Shown here one piece after another: positions 24,140-35,635 of a stretch of DNA of 64,000 nt. The notes under the pieces are model-generated. The model did not search any database. It had not been told where the DNA came from and was given only the letters and a program-made list of their open reading frames with translations. Origin of the DNA: Gigaspora margarita (lineage: Eukaryota; Glomeromycota; Glomeromycetes; Diversisporales; Gigasporaceae); the NCBI GenBank assembly GCA_009809945.1, contig WTPW01000145.1, forward strand, positions 94,541 through 158,540, read 5' to 3'. The stretch's first letter is position 1. Every line of letters starts with the position of its first letter. A program made the translations under genes and the position numbers.

Positions 24140-25089
24140 ATAGTGTAATGCCTATTACTAACTAAAATTAAGAATTCATACCAGAAATATAGTACAACAG
24201 AAACCCAAATAATCTATATAAGCTTATATTTGGCATCATTATAAATTTTTGTTGTTAGCACTTTATATTGGTATATATAATCTATATTTCAAATATTAGA
24301 TAAGAATTTTAGTCTTCTTTATTTCTTTTTGAAATATAGGTATGTTTTCTAAAAAAAATATACTATACAACATTCTTTAAAAAAAATAAAAAAAACCAAA
24401 CTTACATTAAATTTTTATTAGTATATTTCAAATATAAGATTTATAATACTTAGCATAATTTTATATATACTCTATTTAGTAATTAGCAATTTTCAAATAT
24501 AATCTTTTGGCCTATATTAGCAATTTTTCAAATGTAACTTAATATAGATTGTTTAGTGTTCTAGTACAACATATGAAGTGTATAGGTCTACTTGATTTTT
24601 GCATTTGTACATAAAATATTAATTATAATTGAATGCTTTGGTAGTATGATAATCTACAAAATTCAGGAATATGCCTGCAGCTGTTCAGTTAAATTTGGTA
24701 ATGCACATTATTTGCATATGATTTTTTGTCTTCAATCTGTTTTCTTTTGCAAATTAACAACCTACTAGTTCTATAGTACAGGTATATGCCAGGACCCAAA
24801 ATATCTATATATAAGTTGGGTCAGAGAATGCATTGCTATCATAAACTAATTAAATGAAGTAAGGTTTAAATTTGCATATTATTTTGAAAAATTATTAAAA
24901 CGATTATATTTTTAAATTGAGATTTACTTATCAAAATTCTATATGTAAAAGTTTAATTTGTATATTTTTAGCATAAATTTGGAGTATATGCATGGGTGAT
25001 ATTTTGAAGTAAAGATCAATTTTTCAAATTTAGCTTATTTTAAAATAATGCATATATGTATTATATAGTGATATACAGTGTTGTTATGG
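24140..25089. other. AT-rich intergenic stretch
   Basis: I see no gene or element boundary. ATTTCAAATATAAGATT-type motifs recur near 24290, 24425 and 24493. Confidence 0.4.
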
Positions 25090-25310
25090 GACAGCTTTGG
25101 ACAATGATTTGGACAATTTTGGACAATTTTGGACAATTAAATAAAGTAAAATTACTTGAAATTTTATTAAGATAACCTATTTTAATTTTAACTGGAATGT
25201 GTTCAGCATCTAAAAAAATATATAGTTATATATTTTTTAGATAGATTTATTAATTATTAAAGCCTGGACAATCTTTGGACAATCTTGGACATTTGGACAA
25301 TTATGGACAT
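25090..25310. repeat. Two clusters of TTTGGACAAT motifs
   Basis: GGACAAT or GGACATT-type motifs occur four times at 25097-25140 and about five times at 25265-25310, all in the same orientation. Between them is a TA-rich spacer of about 120 bases. The clustering looks like an array of protein-binding sites or the subterminal repeats of an unrecognised element. Confidence 0.6.
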
Positions 25311-25959
25311 GAGCAAGCCAAAAAAGGCTATAGACAGCCAAAACATACAACATGGTAATATATATACCTAATCTGCAGATAATAAGCCACACTCTTTGTC
25401 ATTGCTACTAGAGACACAATCTGAACATCCACAAGTTAATTTTATTAAAAAAATCCAAATAGCATCTCTAATGCATATATGCAAAAATAGTAAAAATAAA
25501 AAGCAAATTCTGGTTATTTACATATTGGAAATAACCAAAAAGTTTTATTTCTACATTGCATATATACATATATCTGAAGCTAAAAACAGTTATCTGCTCT
25601 ACTCTTCTATCTATAAAAGATCCATTTGTCCCACTAAGACCCTGACTATCTAGAACAAAGAGGATTTCTAATTTCTCTTCTATATTTTGATTGGCTAGGA
25701 TAATTTACATGTTAACTTCTAAATAAAATGTGATATCTCAGTCAGGGTTTGGGGTTAGGATTAGTAGGTGATATTATACTAAAATTTTGCAAGAAATTTG
25801 TTTTGTTAGTGAATAAAAAATGATTTCTTAGATAAAGTTTTGTGATAAGTATAATTTCAAAACAAAGTAATTGTTGTTTTGATTATTATGTTACACCTGA
25901 TCTTGAATCCAGATTGGCCAATATTGAAACATGGGGAAATTAGTAAATCAATAAAAGGT
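25311..25959. other. Intergenic, no supported gene
   Basis: A frame at 25396-25653 has no domain or coding signature. Nothing else is recognised. Confidence 0.35.
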
Positions 25960-26232
25960 TATACATTACACTTTTTAGAAAAACCCCAAAATTTGAGAAG
26001 CAATAAAACTGTTTTTGGCAATTATCTTGGCATCCTGTAGTCCAATTAGAATGATTTTTTTAAAATGAATCTCTTAGTAAGGTGCATCTAACAAAAAAAA
26101 GATCATTCAATTCTGATCACTGGATCAAAGTTATTTAAACAAATATAGTTTTGTCATTTTTAGCAAATTAGATCAAAATTGACCAAAACCCAGTTATGAC
26201 CTATATAAGAGATGTCCAGGGTCTGCCCTACC
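25960..26232. repeat. Left arm of a 3.8-kb inverted-repeat pair
   Basis: This stretch (AAACTGTTTTTGGCAATTAT through GTGCATCTAACAAAAAAAAG to GAGATGTCCAGGGTC) is matched in inverted orientation by 29525-29800. The two arms of about 260 bases enclose a fold-back, a hAT MITE and A-rich filler. They could be the long terminal inverted repeats of a gutted element; no transposase or target duplication was identified. Confidence 0.7.
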
Positions 26233-26304
26233 CTTCCACCTGTAAATGTTTTATCTATTCCATACTTCTACTTGTAAAAGATTCATTTTCACACCTATCC
26301 ACCC

Positions 26305-26480
26305 AAACTAAGGGTGCTGACATTTATTAAGTAATATTTTAGAGAGTAGGGGGGTCAAGCAAAACCTTACATCATATAAAAAAATTATAGCCAATCAAAT
26401 TTAGCTAAATATATTACCTGGGGTGGGGTAGGCCTCTACAGTAAATGAATATTAGGTAATAAATGATAGTGCCCTAATCA
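26305..26480. mobile_element. Short inverted-repeat relic (GGGTGCTGACATTTATTA)
   Basis: AAGGGTGCTGACATTTATTA on the left is answered by AATAAATGATAGTGCCCT on the right. Related TGACA-ATATTA ends occur near 30410, 30635 and 32512. I found no clear target duplication. Confidence 0.5.
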
Positions 26481-26509
26481 CTTGTACATAAAAATACCAA
26501 AGTGACAAA

Positions 26510-27136
26510 CAATAAAAAAATAAATAATTATAGTAAATAAATAAATAAATAAAACAAATAAATAATTAAATAAATAAAAGAATAAAATATAAAAAAAACA
26601 TAATTTAATAAACAATATAAATAAAATAAGACCAAAAAAATATAAAAAAAAAGCCTAAAGTAAAAAAAATTTAATATAAAATAAAAAACAAATAAATCTA
26701 AAAAGCAAAAAAAATTAAAAAAAATAAAATAAACAAAATATTAAATAAACTAAAAAAAAATTAAATAAAAAAAATTAAAATAAATAAAAAAAATAAGAAA
26801 AAAATAAAATAAACAAAATATTAAATAAACTAAAAAAAAATTAAATAAAAAAAATAAAACAAATAAAAAAATAAGAAAAAAAGCATAAAGTAAATAAATA
26901 ATATAAAAAAACCAATAAAATAAAAAAAGCAAAAAAAAAATTAAAAAAAATATAAATAAAAATAATAAAACAAAACAAAAATTAAATAAAAAAAATTAAA
27001 AAATGTTAAAAAATAAATTAAATAAAAACTAATTAAATAAAAAAAATTAAAAAAATTACATGAAAAAATTAAATAAAATAAAAAATTAAAAAAATCAAAT
27101 GAAATAAATTAAATAAAATGAAAAAATAAAAATAAA
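26510..27136. repeat. A-rich low-complexity tract (AAATAAAT, AAAAATTAAA)
   Basis: More than 600 bases consist almost only of A and T in AAATAAATA-type patterns. The minus-strand frame at 26750-26932 is a Phe/Leu-rich translation of it. The same filler resumes at 27704-27783 and 28540-28690. Confidence 0.85.
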
Positions 27137-27703
27137 TTAATTACTGATCCAGATAAGATCAGCAAAATTTCTTTATTAGAAATTGGGGCAAAATTCCTAT
27201 GATATTAACTATATGCTGAAATCTGAGCGGAGTCAAATGAAAAGTAATTTTTTTATTAAGTTAATGTCACATATCAATTAATTGAAAGTTGTAGAGCTCG
27301 TTGAGACGCATCTAATGTTGGTTAGATTATCCAAATCGGCATAGTAGATGATGAGATATAATTAAAAAATGATTGGCTGACTATGTAACATCTCTATGTA
27401 AACAATATTTGCTTACATAAGAGATTTTACATAGTCAGCCAATTGTTCTTTAATAATATCTCGCCATTCACTGGGCCGATTTGGATGATTTAACCACTAT
27501 CCATTAGATGTGTCTCAATGAGCTCTACAACTTTCAATTAATCGATATGTGTCATTAATTTAATAAAAAAATTACTTTTCATTTGACTCCACTCAGATTT
27601 TAGCATATAATAAAAATTTATATTGTACTTATCCCAAAATTAACAAAATTTACTATTGTTCCAATATAGTAATTATGCTGATCTTATCCGGATCATCAAT
27701 TAA
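27137..27703. mobile_element. TTAA-flanked long fold-back element 2
   Basis: The element is 27141-27699 (559 bp) between TTAA copies at 27137-27140 and 27700-27703. Its ends are TTACTGATCCAGATAAGATC and, inverted, TTGATGATCCGGATAAGATC. It is a near-complete palindrome with its centre near 27412. Each arm contains the GTTGTAGAGCTC module, as in the element at 16527, although the outer 130 bases of the two elements are unrelated apart from TGATCC. Confidence 0.85.
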
Positions 27704-27783
27704 ATAAAAAAATTAAAAAAATCAAATAAAAAATATTAAATAAAAAAATTAAAAAAATCAAATAAAAAAAATTAAATAAAAGA

Positions 27784-28085
27784 AAAAATATTAGGGTTCC
27801 ACAATTTGATTTGATCTTCAAATATTTGAATCAAATATTTGATCAAATTCAAAATTAAATTTGACTATATTTGATTTGATCAAATTCAAATCTGGCCAAA
27901 TTTGATTTGATTTGACAAATATTTAATTTGATTTGAAAATTACTATTAAAAATTCAAATTCAAATCATATTCAAATCCAAATATTTGAATCAAATCAAAT
28001 TCAAATCAGGGTCAATTTGATTTGATCAAATTCAAATTGACCCAATATTTGATTTGATTTGAATTTGAGGAATCCTAAAAAATAT
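27784..28085. mobile_element. hAT-type MITE built from ATTTGAATCAAAT motifs
   Basis: The element is 27792-28077 (286 bp). Its ends are TAGGGTTCC and, inverted, TAGGATTCC. The perfect 8-bp duplication AAAAATAT lies at 27784-27791 and 28078-28085. Almost the entire interior is interleaved TTTGA and TCAAA pentamers in both orientations. No protein is encoded. Confidence 0.88.
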
Positions 28086-28174
28086 AAAAAATATAAAAAT
28101 TTAAAAAAACTTAAATTAAACAAAAAATATTTTAATATAAAAAATTGGAGTTAAATATGTATTTACTCTGGTTG

Positions 28175-28516
28175 TGCTTATACATCTCCTCTTAATGATT
28201 GACCAATAAAATTTTAAGATTAAATTTAACATAGCACAATAAGGATGATCAAAACAAATGGTCATTTCATTTTGACAAAGTTGCCTATAACTTAAAATTT
28301 CATATTTGAAACTATTGTTCATTCTCTAACAAAAAAAATTCCTTATAAAATTTTAGTATAAAAACTAATCTTACATCTAATTCTACCTAACCTAACTCTA
28401 AACTAACCCTAACCCTAACTAACCAAAAACCTGATTTATTTATTTATGCGATGTATATATTATGTAATGATAATCAAAAGATTTAACCAATCAGATATAA
28501 AGGTGATGTATAAGAA
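28175..28516. mobile_element. Inverted-repeat element with TAACCC-rich interior
   Basis: The ends are TGCTTATACATCTCC on the left and GGTGATGTATAAGAAC on the right. The interior has AACTTAAAATTTCATA, then an A run, then AAAATTTTAGTATA, then CTAACCCTAACCCTAAC. The same interior occurs in elements with different ends at 34611, 48587 and 49108. The plus-strand TTAGGG-complement pair is too short to be telomeric. Confidence 0.65.
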
Positions 28517-28539
28517 CATTGCTAGTAGTGACATATAGA

Positions 28540-29524
28540 TTTATCCTAAAAAATTATAAAAAAAATTATAAAAAAATTAAATAAGTCAAAAAAACTAATG
28601 AAAAAATCAAATAAAGCAATAAAAAAAAATAAAAAAAAAAATAAAAAATAAAAAAAAGTGACAAATATTTTTTTTAAAAAAAAGCAAAAAACAACCGGTA
28701 ATATATGTATATACTAGGCTAGTGCTAGCATATGCTTTAATAAATATAGTGCAAAAAATGGTATAGACTAATAATGCATATGCCAAATCTTAGTACAAAT
28801 GTACATTAATATACAAAACTTGTTTGAATTTCAATGTGAAGTTTATATGCGCTATGAAAAAGTGGTCTGAGTAGTATTACAGTTTAGCATGGAGAAGTCT
28901 ATAATGACATGTGTACTGTGGCACATATATGCACTCTACACAGAATAGCACATATTTAAAATGATATATATTGGCACGTTGTGCATGTTCAGAATATCAC
29001 ATGTAAGATTTTTATACAGAATATTATGTATTCAGGATGATACATATAGGCTCGTTAGTTGGAATTATACATATTAAATGGCACATGTATCTCATATGGC
29101 CAATAAAATTGCAGGATCAGATGTAAAGCAAAAATTCAAAACAACTGACTTTTTTTAAAAAATTCTCTATATCTCAAAATCTCATCTATAAATAAGCTCT
29201 TTAATTCCTAACAAAAAAAAATCTTTGCAAAATTTTGCTATAGGCATGTTTGTTACCACCCCTTCACAATTATATCATACTCTAACTAATTGAATTTATT
29301 CACTCTTACTTATAACTCATAAAAAAGATATGCACATGAATTTACATGTGCCTTGATCATGCCAAAACCTGTAAAATATGGCTTAGTAAAGTGCAGCATA
29401 TCAGCGGATCAGTATAACATGTCAGCTCGACCAATCATGATCAAGGATTATCAAAAAATTTTATGCAAAATTTATTACAAAGCGAATTTTTACAAAAACA
29501 GCCTTTTTAACCAGCTTTGTATTT
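28540..29524. other. AT-rich stretch with another copy of the TAACCC-type interior
   Basis: 28540-28690 is A-rich filler. 29150-29265 has the CTCATCTATAAATAAGC, A-run and AAAATTTTGCTATA sequence of the module seen in nearby elements, without its TAACCC patch. No gene is seen. Confidence 0.4.
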
Positions 29525-29800
29525 ATAATTAAATAAGGACCCTGAACATCTCTCATATAGGTCATAACTAGATTTTGGCCAATTTTGGTCTAATTCGCTA
29601 AAAATGACAAAATCTATTTACTTTAATAACTTCTAATTCAGTAATCAGAATTGAATAAACTTTTTTTTGTTAGATGCGCCTCACTGAGAGCTTCATTTTT
29701 AAAAAAAGTTCATTCAAATTGGACCACTAAATGCCAGGATAATTGCTAAAAACTGTTTTTTGCATCTTAAATTTTAGGTATTTTTGCTAAAAAATTTCAA
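29525..29800. repeat. Right arm of a 3.8-kb inverted-repeat pair
   Basis: This is the inverted partner of 25960-26232, starting near GGACCCTGAACATC and ending near AAAACTGTTTTTTGCATC. It includes GTTAGATGCGCCTCACTGAG, which resembles the GAGACGCATCTAA part of the core module in the fold-back elements. Confidence 0.7.
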
Positions 29801-30819
29801 GTATGACCTCTATACTAGATGTTTGGGGTTCTATTAAGTACGTAAAAAATTATGAAATTCATATATTTAATTATAAGCCAAAAGTATATTAAAAAGGCCA
29901 TTTTTTTGAAAATTAGCTTCTGAATTTACTCTTAATAGTTACCAACCCATTTCGCAATGTTCAACCCATTCTAAAACACCTGAATATTTTAACAAATAAT
30001 AGAAAGTACTTCTTTCTACAGCTTAGCATAGCTCTTTTATTAAGTTTTATTGGTTTTTTAACTTGTCTAGACATCAAAAAGGCTCTTTTGTTAGTTGTAA
30101 CAAGTACTTCATTTGTTAGTTTTTCAACATTATTTAGGAGCAACTTTTTGTGTACTAGTTTATCGAAAAAAGACCCAATTATGCTGATCTGCTGATATGG
30201 CAAAACCCAGTCCATTTATGGTCCAAAATGTCTGGGCAGACAGTCCAATTTGAACCATTTTATTTGTGCCAACATGGAATTCACACATGCTAACCTGGTT
30301 CTCTAACCATTCCACAGATCACTGTGCTTTTCCATAGAAACATATGCATATCTGGAAAGATTTTTTTATAGGGATGTATAAGAAATTTTTTAAAAAATAA
30401 CATATTACTATTAGAAACATGACATATATTATCTAATATCTATTTACTATGAGACCAGACCCTGCCCCTACCTAAGACCAATCAAAATGCTCAATTTTGT
30501 TATACAAAAAATATATTTATCCCATATTTTGTTATAATTATAGTTATATAATTCTTGATTGATTGGCTAGTATTCTAGCTTGTGTAATCTAAGATTTCAT
30601 CTGACCCTCTCACCTCTAAAATCTTAGGTAATATCTGTCATTGCCCTTACTAAAAATTATAATTTATAAAATTTTTTACTGTAACCAAAATTAGAATTTT
30701 ATTTTATGTATTTTTTTTAATATTTTTGTTTTAAAATATAAATTTTGCATACTAATCTTATAAAAATCTTGTATATAGCAATTAATAAAAAATTTATAAA
30801 CCACCTTACCTATACTTAT
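29801..30819. other. Intergenic, MITE relics only
   Basis: No gene is supported; the minus-strand frame at 29961-30215 shows no domain. ATGACATATATTA at 30420 and TAATATCTGTCATTG near 30632 form a weak inverted pair of about 230 bases related to the relic at 26305-26480. Confidence 0.4.
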
Positions 30820-31115
30820 ATTTTCAAAATAAGCTATCTCCAAAAAAAAGCTACCCTCTCATTTTTTTAAAAATTTTTAAAGAAATCATTAGTAGTTACT
30901 ACATATAAAAGTCTAAATTTTATTAGATAAACTTCAAAAGTGTTATTAAGTAAAGTTATTTAAAACATCGAAATACACCTATAAAAAATTTGGTAGCATT
31001 AGACAACTTTTTATTAATATGATTTTCAATTTTTTAAAAAAATTTACCAATTTGAAAATAAGCTACTTCACATTTTTTGTGCAACTTTTTGGCCAAAAAG
31101 AGTAGCTTATTTTCA
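30820..31115. repeat. Inverted pair of AAATAAGCTAC motifs
   Basis: TTTCAAAATAAGCTATCTCC with AAGCTACCCTCTC near 30822-30862 is answered by AAAAAGAGTAGCTTATTTTC near 31095-31114. An additional AAAATAAGCTACTTC lies inside. It is probably a decayed fold-back element. Confidence 0.5.
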
Positions 31116-31120
31116 GAAAC

Positions 31121-31700
31121 AAATAGTATAGGGATGGTTCCAGACTGAGACCAATAAGGACTGTGGACCATTAAAAGGACTAGTTCTGGACTAATTCTTG
31201 TATAAAACTTATATCACCCAATTAATTTTCTTGATTAGGTATAACATTGACCATATGGGCTAGGTGCAATGAAAAGGAACCAAATTGACAAAACAAAAGA
31301 TTTTTTTTAGAAAATTAATTTTTATGTTACAAATATTATAATAAATTATAAGAAAGTGTAAATTTTAAAAAAACAATATAGAAAAAATTTTATTAATACA
31401 ACTACTTTGTGTTTTAAGTAATAAATGATCCTAATCATATTTTAAATTGATTTATATAAAAAAATATCTTTTGAAAAAATTGTAAATTTGTCCTTTTTGC
31501 AGCACCTAGCCCATATGATGTTTGTTTATATCTAACAGTAAATAATTATATCATTTTAGAACAATAAGATCTTATGTATTATAATATGATGTAATTATTA
31601 AAGGACCATTTTTGGAACTGAGAATGGGACTGGACTAGGACCATAAATTCTATAATAATGGTCTCACTAGGGACCAGACTGATGCATCTCTAATATAGTA
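31121..31700. mobile_element. hAT-type element (564 bp) with nested MITE
   Basis: The element is 31129-31692. Its left end is TAGGGATGGTTCCAGACTGA and its inverted right end is TAGAGATGCATCAGTCTGGT. The flanks AAATAGTA (31121-31128) and ATATAGTA (31693-31700) match at 7 of 8 positions. GGACCA and GGACTA motifs recur near both ends. The MITE at 31256-31513 is inserted inside. No transposase is seen. Confidence 0.72.
31256..31513. mobile_element. TGGGCTAGGTGC-type MITE, intact copy
   Basis: The ends TGGGCTAGGTGC and, inverted, TGGGCTAGGTGCTGCAAAAA are flanked by TA. It is a full-length relative of the copies at 16369 and 48061 and shows the empty site of the fold-back in the former. Confidence 0.85.
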
Positions 31701-32690
31701 TATATATATTAGAAATATTGTGTGCCTACTAGCTTTTTGATCATGTTATAAAAAAAAGAGCTATCTGATTGGCTTATCTCATATTGCATGATCCACAAAA
31801 AAAGTGAACAAAGTCATGTAATTTTAGAGTCAAAGCTATCCACATTATATATGTTTTTTATAGCTATGTACCATGGCAGATACTAAAATAAGAAACAACC
31901 CAAAAAATTGCTATTGAAGTATATAGTTAAATTAATTGGTTTTGGAATTAACTATCTTAATTTCTACTATAATCTAATATTACAAAACTTGCTAGCTATT
32001 TTTTTTTTTTTTAGAGAGTGGGGATATTTTTTTTGTTGATAAGTAACAAGTTTATATTTTTTATAAAAAAAGCATTTATTTTTTTTAATTTTTTTTAAAT
32101 AGTTTTTTTAAAAAGAGCTCTTTTTTTTGTTTTAGAGAGAAAAATTTTTTTTAAAAAAAATTTTTTTGCCAACCTGAAACCTGAATTATGTGATCTTAAT
32201 AGTGCATTCTGATTGACTTAAATTAAAACATATATGTTTACATTTTTATAATTTATTAATAAAATTTTAAATTTTAAAAGACTACTGCTCTACCAAGACC
32301 CTGAAATAGAAACCTGAACAATATATATAGAGGTTACATTGAAATTTTAGCTAAATAGGATACCTTTTTACAAAAATATTATATTTGAATGTGGATATTG
32401 GTTAAAAGGTTATATTTGAAAGTAGATAAAAGCTTTTAATGTTATGTTATTAAAAGTGAATAAAATTAATAAACTTTTAAAAAGGTTATACTTAAAATTT
32501 GGATAAGAGTTGTGACAGATATTACATAATATTCATTTACTATGAGAGTACCCTCTCCCCTATTATATAAGATGATGCTGATTGGTTGATTTAAAAAATT
32601 TTAATTATCAAAATTTTATTAATACATTATAATTTTGGGCTCTAAATATAGTTAATTAAAATATAATTATATACTAAAATAATGTATTTT
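31701..32690. other. AT-rich stretch with poly(T) runs
   Basis: No gene is seen. AACAATATATATAGAGGTTA at 32317-32336 has a perfect inverted match at 35424-35443. GACAGATATTACATAATATT near 32512 is another TGACA-type MITE end. Confidence 0.45.
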
Positions 32691-34480
32691 TTAGTGCTGT
32701 GAAAGTTTATTTAGTGGCTAAAGGTATATTTCATTAGTAAAATATTGCATAATGCAGAATGTTTTATATTTTTATTAATAAAAATGTAGAAAATTTTGCA
32801 TTATTTAAAAATTTACTAATAAATTATAAATTTTGGCTCTAAGCAAACTTGTTTAGGGCCAAAAAATATGGTATTTTAGTATATATTCCTTTAAGTTTCT
32901 TAATTTTTTTAAATAAAGATAAGCAAAATTGCATTTTTGATAAAAATTTACCAACATTACTCATCTTTATTTCAAAAATTAAAAAATTAAATAATTATAT
33001 ACTGAAATAATATAGTTTTTAGTGCTAAACAAGTTTACTTAGAGCTTAAAGTTATAATTTATTAGTAAAATTTTGCATGATGCTAAATTTTCTATATTTT
33101 TATTAATAAAAATTTAGAAAATTCTGCATTCAGCAAAATTTTCTAATTCATTATACTATATTACCACAAAATAATGATCATGGGCATTATTTTGAAAATC
33201 AAATTCTCTAAAAATAGCATACCAGATTTTAAAATAACGCCCATGCACGTCCCGAAATAGTGCACACTATATATAGAATACTATATAATCCAATAAAAGT
33301 GTTCAATAATTGCTTTATATTTATTCTTTTTAGCTTTAATTGCTTCAAGAATAACTATTATTAAATGTTCAATTATCACATTCCTTATCCTAGCAGGATA
33401 ATAAATTGCATTCTTTCTAATTTTAATACTGGAATATAATTTTTGATAATAAACGAATATTTTATGCATATCCTTTTTAAAATTAGAACTATAATAGCCT
33501 TAGAGTACTGTGTAATGATGCCAAAAAACAAAGAAAAATAGGGTCATAAATCTACAGGTGATGCTTTATATATGTGCAGGTTTTAAAAAATAAATAATTA
33601 GCTTTTTACTAGAAGTTCAAAAATAGGTTAATTGTTCTTTTCTATATTTATATATATTAAAGTTTAGATTTTTAGTGCTAGTACAGGATAAAAAATTGGG
33701 CTACCTCAAAATAGTGCACATGTGTGCACTCAAAATAGCATGCAGGTAATCAAAACACCATGCAGGTGCATATTATTTCGCAGTAATACGGTAACTTTGA
33801 GTCCTAAGTAAACTTGTTCAGCACTTAAAACTGCATTGTTTCAGTATATAATTATTTAATTGTTTTAATTTTTGAAATAAAGATGAGTAAAATTGTTAAA
33901 TATTTATCAAAAATATAATATTGCTTATCTTTTATTTAAATTTAAAAAATCAAAAAAATTTATACTAAAATAATATGTTTTTTAGTGCTGAACAAGTTTA
34001 CTTAGAGTTCAAAATTATAATATATTAGTACAATTTCGCAGGATGCAGAATTTTGCTAATATATTATAACTTTGAACTCTAAGTAAACTTGTTCAATACA
34101 AAAAAGACATTATTTTGGTATATATTCTTTTGATTTTCTTAATTTTTCAAATAAAGATAAGCAATATTATATTTTGATAAAAATTTACCAATTTTACTTA
34201 TTTTATTTAAAAAAAAATTAAATAATTATATGCCAGATAATGTAGTTTTTAGTGCTGAACAAGTTTACTTAGGGCTCAAAGTTATAATTCATTAGTAAAA
34301 CTTTGCATTATACAGAATTTCTAAATTTTTATTAATAAAAATATAGAAATATAGTATTATGCAAAATTTTATTAATGATTTATAGTTTTTAGCACTAATT
34401 AAACTTGTTTAGCACTCAAAAATATACTAATATAATATATATTTGTATTTTATACAAGTTTAATTAATGCTCAAAGTTTT
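32691..34480. repeat. Cluster of alternating inverted AACAAGTTTACTTAG repeats
   Basis: TTAGTGCTGAACAAGTTTAC-type sequence and its complement recur near 32695, 32845, 33022, 33798, 33982, 34072 and 34245. They alternate with TTTGCATNATGCAGAATTTT motifs that are themselves palindromic. The block resembles several copies of a roughly 200-bp fold-back unit inserted next to or into each other. A similar AACAACTTTACTTAGGAGCC unit lies at 42085 and 42270. Confidence 0.65.
33154..33793. mobile_element. TA-flanked inverted-repeat element (636 bp)
   Basis: The element 33156-33791 starts CTATATTACCACAAAATAAT and its inverted right end is CCGTATTACTGCGAAATAAT. TA flanks both sides, and the interrupted repeat unit resumes after it (TAACTTTGAGTCC). 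The differences between the ends are mostly transitions. A minus-strand frame at 33281-33469 has no recognised domain. TA flanks suggest a Tc1/mariner-like non-autonomous element. Confidence 0.7.
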
Positions 34481-34599
34481 AATCTATTAGCAATATATTA
34501 TATTATATATATAATTATATATTATATATGTGGAATGTAAGACATTGGCTTACCCTCACACCAAAATATTATATAATATCTGTTACTACCATAACTGAA

Positions 34600-34970
34600 T
34601 AAAAAAAATGGTTTTACTAAATCGCACCACTGGTGCTCAACACCACAATGATTTTCACCAATCAAATTGTTTAAATGCAGTATAACATAAAGATCTGGTG
34701 CAACAAAATTTTTTTGCTGTTTCACTATTTTTAAAAAATACCTTCTAACTCAAAATTTTATCTATGAAACAACCTTTTTTTTAAAAAAAAAAATTCATTG
34801 TAAAAATTACTATATACTATGCCTCACCCTAACCCCTAACTATTAACTCTAACTTACATGTATTAAATTTAATTTTGTTTATTTTTTTGTTTATTTTTTT
34901 GATATTGATCTTCACATTACACTGCATACTAGTGTTGAGCACCAGTGGTGCGATTTAGGACTACTGAAAA
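34600..34970. mobile_element. CACCACTGGTG-type inverted-repeat element
   Basis: The left end TAAATCGCACCACTGGTGCT (from about 34617) is answered by AGCACCAGTGGTGCGATTTA (to about 34958). The interior is the module with TCTAACTCAAAATTTTATCT, A run, CTATATACTATGCCTCACCC and TAACCC. The minus-strand frame at 34522-34725 is repeat sequence. Relatives are at 44975, 48438 and 49108. Confidence 0.75.
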
Positions 34971-35238
34971 AAAAATTAAAAAGTTTGAAAAAAAGTTTTT
35001 TAATAAAGTATTTTTTTTGAAAATGATTTTTAAAAAAGTATTTTTTTGAAAAAAATTTTAAAAAAAGTATTTTTTTTTTGAAATAAATTTTTAAATAAGT
35101 ATTTTTTTTGAAAAAAAATTGTTATATTTGACATTTGGCTAAAATTTATTAAATATTAAAGCTTATATGTAAAATATAGTTAATAAGCTCTAATAAAAAG
35201 TAGATAAAAATTTTAAAAAGTTTATATTAAAGCTAATA
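34971..35238. other. AAGTATTTTTTTTGAAAA-type short tandem filler
   Basis: About five degenerate copies of a roughly 35-base unit with GTATTTTTTTTGAAAA occur at 34990-35115. No gene is seen. Confidence 0.55.
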
Positions 35239-35425
35239 TACAGTCTATTCCCACAATAGTCACACCTGAAATAGTTACATTTTTTGAAACTATATACCAA
35301 TCATTTGCAGTAATATAAAATTAACTCTCGTTATAATCACATGATGTGACTATTATTATGTTTTTCTCACTATAGTCATGTCAAGTTTCTGCCAGATAGT
35401 GTGTTTCTAGTGGGAGTAGACTGTA
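35239..35425. mobile_element. TA-flanked MITE (183 bp), Tc1/mariner-like
   Basis: The element 35241-35423 begins CAGTCTATTCCCAC and its inverted right end is CAGTCTACTCCCAC. TA flanks both sides. Inside, AATAGTCACACC and ATGTGACTATTATT form a secondary inverted pair. The CAGT start and TA target suit the pogo/Tc1-mariner superfamily. Confidence 0.8.
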
Positions 35426-35441
35426 ACCTCTATATATATTG

Positions 35442-35635
35442 TTTGGGGTCCTCCTAAAATATATATAGATAGGTCAGATTAATTATAAAATTACTAAAAA
35501 TAGAAAGATCTGCAGAAAAAACCTCAAAAATAAGCAAAAATTTACTAAAAATAGAAATATTTGTATAAAAACCTCCAAAAATTAGCAAACTAATACTGAT
35601 CTATCTATGTATATTTTGGAGTCCTGCTCTACCAG
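35442..35635. repeat. Short inverted-repeat element (GGGGTCCT)
   Basis: AAAATATATATAGATAGGTC on the left (about 35455) is answered by GATCTATCTATGTATATTTT (about 35602). TTTGGGGTCC and TTGGAGTCC mark the outer ends. Internal direct repeats read TTACTAAAAATAGAAA. Confidence 0.6.

Noticed and set aside
26750..26932. Phe/Leu-rich minus-strand frame
   Set aside because: Pure low-complexity A-rich DNA.
28380..28425. CTAACCCTAACCCTAAC as a possible telomere
   Set aside because: Only about two consecutive units occur, and the same patch is an internal part of several MITE-like elements here.
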